From Nilaparvata lugens (Eukaryota; Arthropoda; Insecta; Hemiptera; Delphacidae), in assembly GCF_014356525.2 (NCBI RefSeq), contig NC_052508.1:56368497-56432496 (forward strand): a stretch of DNA of 64,000 bases, read 5' to 3'. The notes beneath the pieces are model-generated. The model searched no databases. It saw only the letters and a list, made by a program, of their open reading frames with translations, and was not told the origin of the DNA. The position numbers and the translations under genes were made by a program. Positions 58,702 to 64,000 of this stretch are shown here, one piece after another (the first letter of the stretch is position 1; every line of letters starts with the position of its first letter).

Positions 58702-59966
58702 ATTTATTTTATTTATTATTTATGAACTATAGGACGCAATCCAAGTGTAAATAACGGGCATTCGCCCAAAACTGCTCAGAACCTTAATTAAAAAAGAACA
58801 TTCCAGAGTTTATGATTTGATTTACCTCTAATTAAATAAAATTAGTAGACACATAGAAAATAATTTAAATTGTATTAAAATTTGAACATTCATTAACATT
58901 AATTTCCTGGAAAAGAAAAACTTTCTTCTTCGTCTATTAAGATTTCTATCATAAAAAATTTACTAAATCATTCGACAGCCTTAATGACATAAGAAAACAG
59001 AGTCTGAAAAATATAAATTAAAAAATGTCATAAACTCAATATGAACATAATCTTAAAAGTTTCATTCCAATTTAAAGGCTATCTTCCTGACTTTCAGCAA
59101 TACTCTACGATAATATATCTCCAGAAACAATAACTCAAATGTAACGTAACTGAAAACTTTCTATACTTCTGTAGAAAAAAATTTATAAGTATCTTCCATC
59201 ACTAATAAAATCAAAAGGATTATTCTCAATCAATATTATTAACTTGAAAAATAACAGGCTTTGTTGATAAAATCTTTTGATTGAAGTTTCAATTAATTAA
59301 TTTCCCTAAATTATATTTTAACCTTATTTTACGTACCTTAGCGGTTATTTGAAGAAACAATTATTCGTACATGATGAAGAAACACAATTAAACCTTTCAG
59401 GACATGGCACTACTAGTAAATTTAAACATTAATAAAAATAAACTAACTAATGATATAAACTTGTAAACTTGCCCAAAAAGGGCGAAACATAGTGACTACA
59501 TCTTTACTCTCGTAGTGCTCCTAGCAAAGTGTCCTCCGGAACGTAATCTGGTCTCTCGACTGGGGAATCCCCACTACTGTATTTAGAAACAGGTCTCCTA
59601 TTGGGCGAATGGAATCAATTTGACCAATCGTCGCGTGGCTTCTAGAGCCTTAGGACCAAATAGTAACTGCAAAATCGGTAGTTTGTTATAATTTCAATGC
59701 TTGCTGTTTTCCAACTTATCGCATTTTATGTCGCGACAAGAAGGCTAAGTTTTAGAGATAATTCCATAATCTACATTCCTCGACGACTCGGAGCCACAAT
59801 TTTTAAATATCTATCATGGGAAACTCGAAGTCATGGCCGTTCATAATAGAGAGAGAAAATAATTTATTTCGCTAACTCACTTACAATAATGGCTCTAGTC
59901 TATTGCGTATTAAATTTACTATTATAACTTGGGAAAAGGCCTGAATTAAAGAGAGTGCCCGGCACA
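58702..59966. repeat. Block Y, copy 2
   Basis: Matches 44495-45753 with scattered single-base indels. It ends GAGAGTGCCCGGCACA and passes directly into block X at 59964, an adjacency opposite to that in the lower copy. Confidence 0.8.
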
Positions 59967-61742
59967 TTATGTATATCCTATAATCTATGTATAATGTATA
60001 ATCTATGTAGTGCATAGTTTATGCTACTACAGAAGGAATTGGAAATATTAACATCGGCAACACTGTAGTCCTACCATTTCCACCGACTTTGTAACGTGTA
60101 TTTCATCATAGACAAAAAAATGTGTCACATAAGCAATTCTATATAAAAGATTTGAACGTCAAGTTTGATTGGAATTATATTGTTAATTTTCTGTACACAT
60201 ATAACGTTGATAACAGTTTTGCTGGAGCAAACTGACAAGTTCAGAAATTGAATGCAACAACCCCATCATGGCATTATTTGCATGGGATGCACCGGAGAGA
60301 TCGTGAATGTAAAGCAGTCCCGGTTTCCGGTTACCCACGTTTTTCCTACCTGATGTCACACCAGGGACTCTGAAACTAACAAGCTAGCGACGGAGTCATT
60401 TTAACGACGTAATCTGATTCTCTGCCATCTATAAATTGTGTTGCGTTTTACTCAGTCACAAGACAATCATATCGTGTAAACTGAGCTTAGTCAAACCGTT
60501 AAACCTATAAGATATTGTGGGTGAAGATAAAGTTCGAATGTTGTACATTGACAGATGATGCTAGATAATAAAAAGGAACTACATCATTTACTCAGTCGAA
60601 ATACAATCATATCATGTGAACTAAGCTGAGTCAAATTGTTATACCTATATGAAATTGCGGGTTGACGATGAAGTGAGTTGTATATTGTTTAAAATATATA
60701 GTATTCTACACAGTCGCAATACAATCCAACGTGGCCAATAACATGTAGTAAATCTGAAACTGGATTACAAAAATCTCACATTGGCTAAATCAGAATCTGC
60801 CTTCTCTTAACTATGACAAGACCCTTTTTTCAACTTTCTCAGCTACAGAACATGGACAGCCCATAGAAGACCTTCCAACAGTCAACTTTCCCAACACCAC
60901 GGCGTTCACTGTCCACAGAAAACCAACAATAAAATACCTCGGAATTATACAAGATTCTTTTCTCTGGAACCATCATATAGATTACCTCTGCAAGAAGCTA
61001 AGAAAAATAATATTCAAGTTCATAATTCTGAAAACATTTATAGAAAAGAAGTGCATAAAGATGGTCTACTATCCCTTAGTTCAGTCTTTGCTCACCTATG
61101 GAATTGTATGATGGGGAGGAACAAACTACGTTCACCTCGACCCCTTTATAAAAGTTCAAAAACTGATAATTAAAAAAATCATCAAGCAGAAGCCATTCGT
61201 TATCCGTCAGACAAGCTCTACAACTGGTGTGATGGACGCAGGACAACTCTACTCCATAGAAATATTATTTGCAGACTACACAAAAACTCAGAAAGCTTTC
61301 AAAACAGAAACCACTGTCACAACACAACAAATAGAAGCCTACTTATCACGAACGTTGCTAGGATGGCAACATTCCAACGACACTTAAACCACCTAGCACC
61401 AAAACTCCACAATTTACTACCTGTACACATCAAGATAATAGAAAACTCAAGAAAATTTAAATGCGCCATTAAAATCTTGATCACAACAACTGGAGGACAA
61501 AATAATGAAAATATAATTTCGAACAATATGTGAGCTCACTTACCCAATGTATTCGCACTCCCACTCTAAATTTAATGTATTACTACTACACCTTCTCTAG
61601 AACATGGGTTTCCCATAGTTGAGTAGGTTAGTTTCCGAAAAAATGCAATTTATTTATAATTGTAGTGAATTTCATATATTGTATTTTTTAATATTATGCA
61701 CATTTTATTGAATAGATTGCTTATTTGTATATTATTGAAAAT
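59964..61742 (+). mobile_element. Block X: internally deleted LINE (copy 2)
   Basis: Nearly identical to 42718-44496, with the same TCAGT-headed 5' units (first at about 60451) and the same missing central region. After it ends at GAAAAT, a diverged third version of the 5' unit follows (about 61763-61900, CATATCGTGTAAACTAAGCT). Confidence 0.75.
60870..61535 (+). pseudogene. LINE RT C-terminal remnant (copy 2)
   Basis: The same remnant as at 43600-44285, with a few differing indels. The block KYLGIIQDSFLWNHHIDYLC is legible near 60940-60990 and an in-frame stop breaks the thumb near 61110. Inactive. Confidence 0.65.
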
Positions 61743-62234
61743 ATAATTTATTATTATTATCATTAATCATATCGTGTAAACTAAGCTGAATAAAATGTTT
61801 AGACCTGTATCAAATTGTATGTTGAAGATCAGGTTGTATATTGGTTGAGATATTGTACATTGACAGATGAAGCTGGACAATAAAAAGGAACTGCATCTGC
61901 TTTATTGAGCATCGGCTAGACTCGCCATGTAGCCTAACATAAAGTGTAAGCGGCCTGTCAGCCCAACTTGGCTCGTTCTTTACGACTCCGGAGCTAATAT
62001 TCGAAAGTTGGAATTCGATTAAAACTTGAACGCGAATTTCGTCCGAGTTACAATCCAAATTGGCGAGTGAGAGGAGCAGTTAGAAGTGAGTGAGAGGCAG
62101 TGAGTTGCAATTGAATGAGGCGTGATTTGCTTTTTGTACTTCACTCTGACAGAACTAAATCCAATTTCATCACATTAGGACAACCCATATTATGATCCTG
62201 CTGCAGATTCTACCTCATTGGATCATTCCCGATA
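61743..62234. other. Diverged LINE 5' unit then intergenic DNA
   Basis: 61763-61900 is related to the 5' units of block X (CATTGACAGATGAAGCTGGA, ATAAAAAGGAACTGCATC). Beyond that, a less AT-rich stretch to 62200 shows no motif. Confidence 0.5.
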
Positions 62235-62345
62235 ATCAAATCAAATCATTTATTGTCAAAAACACAAAGTGTCACAACAACGTCAATACAATTTACAGCA
62301 GTATCATAATGATTGGCCATAATAATAATAATTGAAAGTTACAAT
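62235..62345 (-). repeat. Possible LINE 3'-tail fragment (antisense)
   Basis: AATCAAATCAAATCATTTATTGTC reads on the minus strand as a (TTTGA)-type tail after ACAATAAATGA, as at the 3' ends of some insect LINEs. Only ~100 bp remain. Confidence 0.35.
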
Positions 62346-63358
62346 TTTAGAAACATTGAATTTATCAGAGATTGGATTATTTTTCGATATTATCACAACA
62401 TTAATGGTAGGGATATTACACATTATCATTTTCATTGCAACTCTCATTCCTTTGAAAAAATTTTATGATAAGTTATCTGTTAATTGCTGAATTGCTTCTG
62501 CCTAATGAAGGGAAACTTCATTTCCTGCATGCATTTTGCATGGAAATAGATTCAGTCAACAATAATCTGAATTCACTAGTATATTCTCACATATATCAAT
62601 CACGATTAATCTATCTGAATTGAAAATTGTTTGTTTAATTCAGATTTTTATATCCATATTGATGATGTAGTGTATGAATTTAAATAGACATAGCCTACAT
62701 AATATTTGGACAATTCAAGACAAAATTAGGAATTTGTTTACTACTGTATCGTTTACTGTATTTAATAAATAGAACAAAAAATATAGTTTTCTTGTCAAAA
62801 ATGGATGGGTAGTGACTGCATGGATCAAAACAACCAGTCTCGAATCCAATGTGTCCAAAAAAAACGACAGACAATTACTCAATTCCCCTTCCTTTTACTA
62901 AACTCATCTCAAAAAGAAAATCACTTCTGCAAAGAGCGATGCGATGGAGATTCTCAATTGATTTCTGGAATGTTCATGGAAAAAGTGAATTCTATTGGGG
63001 GTTCTATCATAGAAAAAGACGATCAGTTTTTAAACCTGCCTGCAACATTCCGCTATCTCAATTAAACTTCAGGTGCAACGTCCTCTATATGAGATATTGC
63101 GAGTTGAGCGCTGAGATATTTCTGTAGAGTGAATTGACGGACGAGTCTTATCAATAATGTTGTAGCAGCCAGTCTTCCCTTCTGGTTGATAAATTGAGGC
63201 AATGGAACTATTGGCCTTGCCAGCAGCAGAGCACCCAACTTGACAGATGAGAAACGAATATCACCCTTCCACTTCGCAGTGAGAAAGGAAGGTTGCATGC
63301 AGTTGTTATACGAATGAGCTGTGTTATTCGGTAGGCCTATTGTCAAATCTGTTAATTC
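62346..63358. other. Intergenic stretch, overlapping chance frames
   Basis: Frames of 86-94 codons overlap on both strands (62805-63346) without recognisable motifs or splice logic. No gene is called. Confidence 0.4.
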
Positions 63359-63951
63359 ATACTATACTGTAAAGAGATCATAATATGTTCTCTTTACAGT
63401 CGAGTATGTTAGGACTCTACTGAGTCCTAATAACATCTGTCCCCTGTTTCATGAAAATTTAGAAGTCCTGTAATATAGGAACAGCTGATTTTATCGGCTA
63501 TATTGAGCATGTAATTGGAATGGTGATTCTCCTGTATTACAGGACTTGTAACTTTTATGAAACAGGCCCCTGAGTAATAAATATACTAACTCAAATAATT
63601 AAAGAACTCATTTAAGGAGTTTCGAGTTATAAGAACTCATCTGAAATCTTATAATTTAGGTCAAAGGGTCTTATAATTTGAGCTCAAAGGGTCTGTCTGT
63701 TATGAACTAGGCGCTACGGGCTAGGTCATGTTTATAGAATGCAGTAGCTCGAGCAGAAGGAGGTAATGATTTCTGTTTCTCAGCAATATTATTCTACTCA
63801 GATAAGTATGACAAACAATATTGTACGTAACGTGTACGGTATCGTATTTACTGCATTCGTATGATAATTCTGCCCTCAACTACGTTTCGGGCATAAAGGA
63901 TCATACTTATGCGGTAATCGTTACCAGACTTGTTACGTAAAGTACTATTAT
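63359..63951 (+). mobile_element. Dispersed repeat with subterminal hairpins (copy B)
   Basis: The plus-strand counterpart of 26993-27455. It starts with the hairpin ACTGTAAAGAGA/TCTCTTTACAGT (12-bp stem, about 63366-63400) and then TAGGACTC/GAGTCCTA. It ends in the inverted repeat GGTATCGTATTTACTGCATT / GCGGTAATCGTTACC region and AGTACTATTAT. It is interrupted by a 130-bp MITE. Confidence 0.85.
63440..63569. mobile_element. 130-bp MITE nested in copy B, 3-bp target duplication
   Basis: The ends TCCCCTGTTTCATGAAAATT and (reverse complement) GGGCCTGTTTCATAAAAGTT are inverted repeats, continuing to AAGTCCTGTAATAYAGG. CTG flanks it at 63437-63439 and 63570-63572. Copy A has ATCTGAGTAA without the insert, proving the boundaries. 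The GGGCCTGTTTCAT ends and 3-bp duplication resemble Harbinger-type non-autonomous elements. Confidence 0.9.
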
Positions 63952-64000
63952 AATTTGCATAAAGGTTATTACATTACAATACAAATGATACAGTACGATA

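Noticed and set aside
62805..63346. Overlapping 86-94-codon frames on both strands
   Set aside because: No recognised motif, no consistent splice sites, and mutual overlap typical of chance.

Overview
The window looks like repeat-dominated intergenic DNA from an insect nuclear genome. It is AT-rich, has no dense bacterial-style ORFs, and has no rRNA, CRISPR or operon structure. It carries many non-LTR retrotransposon (LINE) pieces, tRNA-derived SINE pieces, short inverted-repeat elements (MITE-like) and one LTR-retrotransposon locus. Repeat style and base composition suggest a hemipteran, possibly a planthopper such as Nilaparvata. That is an impression from reading, not a database result. 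I could not define one complete host gene. Two short open stretches (a C2H2-like fragment near 12.4 kb and an Ala/Ser-rich stretch near 28 kb) are the only weak host-exon candidates.

Layout. 0-10 kb: a MITE at 1.1 kb, a tRNA-like SINE head directly upstream of a 5'-truncated LINE 3' end (2.0-2.8 kb), then MITEs at 4.4, 7.1 and 8.6 kb. 10-21 kb: a (TA)n tract, a 371-bp triple tandem repeat (10.7-11.8 kb), a near-palindromic MITE (13 kb), and one composite element present twice in inverted orientation (15.84-16.80 and 19.38-20.74 kb), each copy with internal ~360-bp tandem units. 22-28 kb: a frameshifted LINE, a GC-rich MITE with a possible TAA target duplication, a 0.56-kb near-perfect palindrome, and a second related element with another repeat nested in it. 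30-37 kb: a 1.3-kb inverted-repeat element with a SINE inserted in one arm, a further inverted-repeat element at 33 kb, and the best-preserved LINE reverse transcriptase (minus strand, about 745 codons plus a frameshifted C-terminus).

38-62 kb is an LTR-element landscape. A 2.76-kb TGT...ACA insertion (likely solo LTR) with a 4-bp target duplication sits inside another repeat. Downstream, two ~2.1-kb direct repeats with an adjacent primer-binding-site-like sequence bracket a minus-strand gag-like gene with no recognisable pol. The outer flanks hold one 3.04-kb segment in two circularly permuted forms (X-Y at 42.7-45.8 kb, Y-X at 58.7-61.7 kb).

The most interesting signal is a small RNA-like motif recurring in several inverted-repeat elements (20.87, 25.59, 26.00, 26.94 and 32.98 kb). 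It matches a dimer-type hammerhead ribozyme layout: a CUGANGA-like box, stem II, GAA, then a six-base palindrome that differs between copies but stays self-complementary, followed by A or C. Several insertions can be resolved exactly because an empty-site copy lies in the same window (31.3, 38.9 and 63.4 kb).
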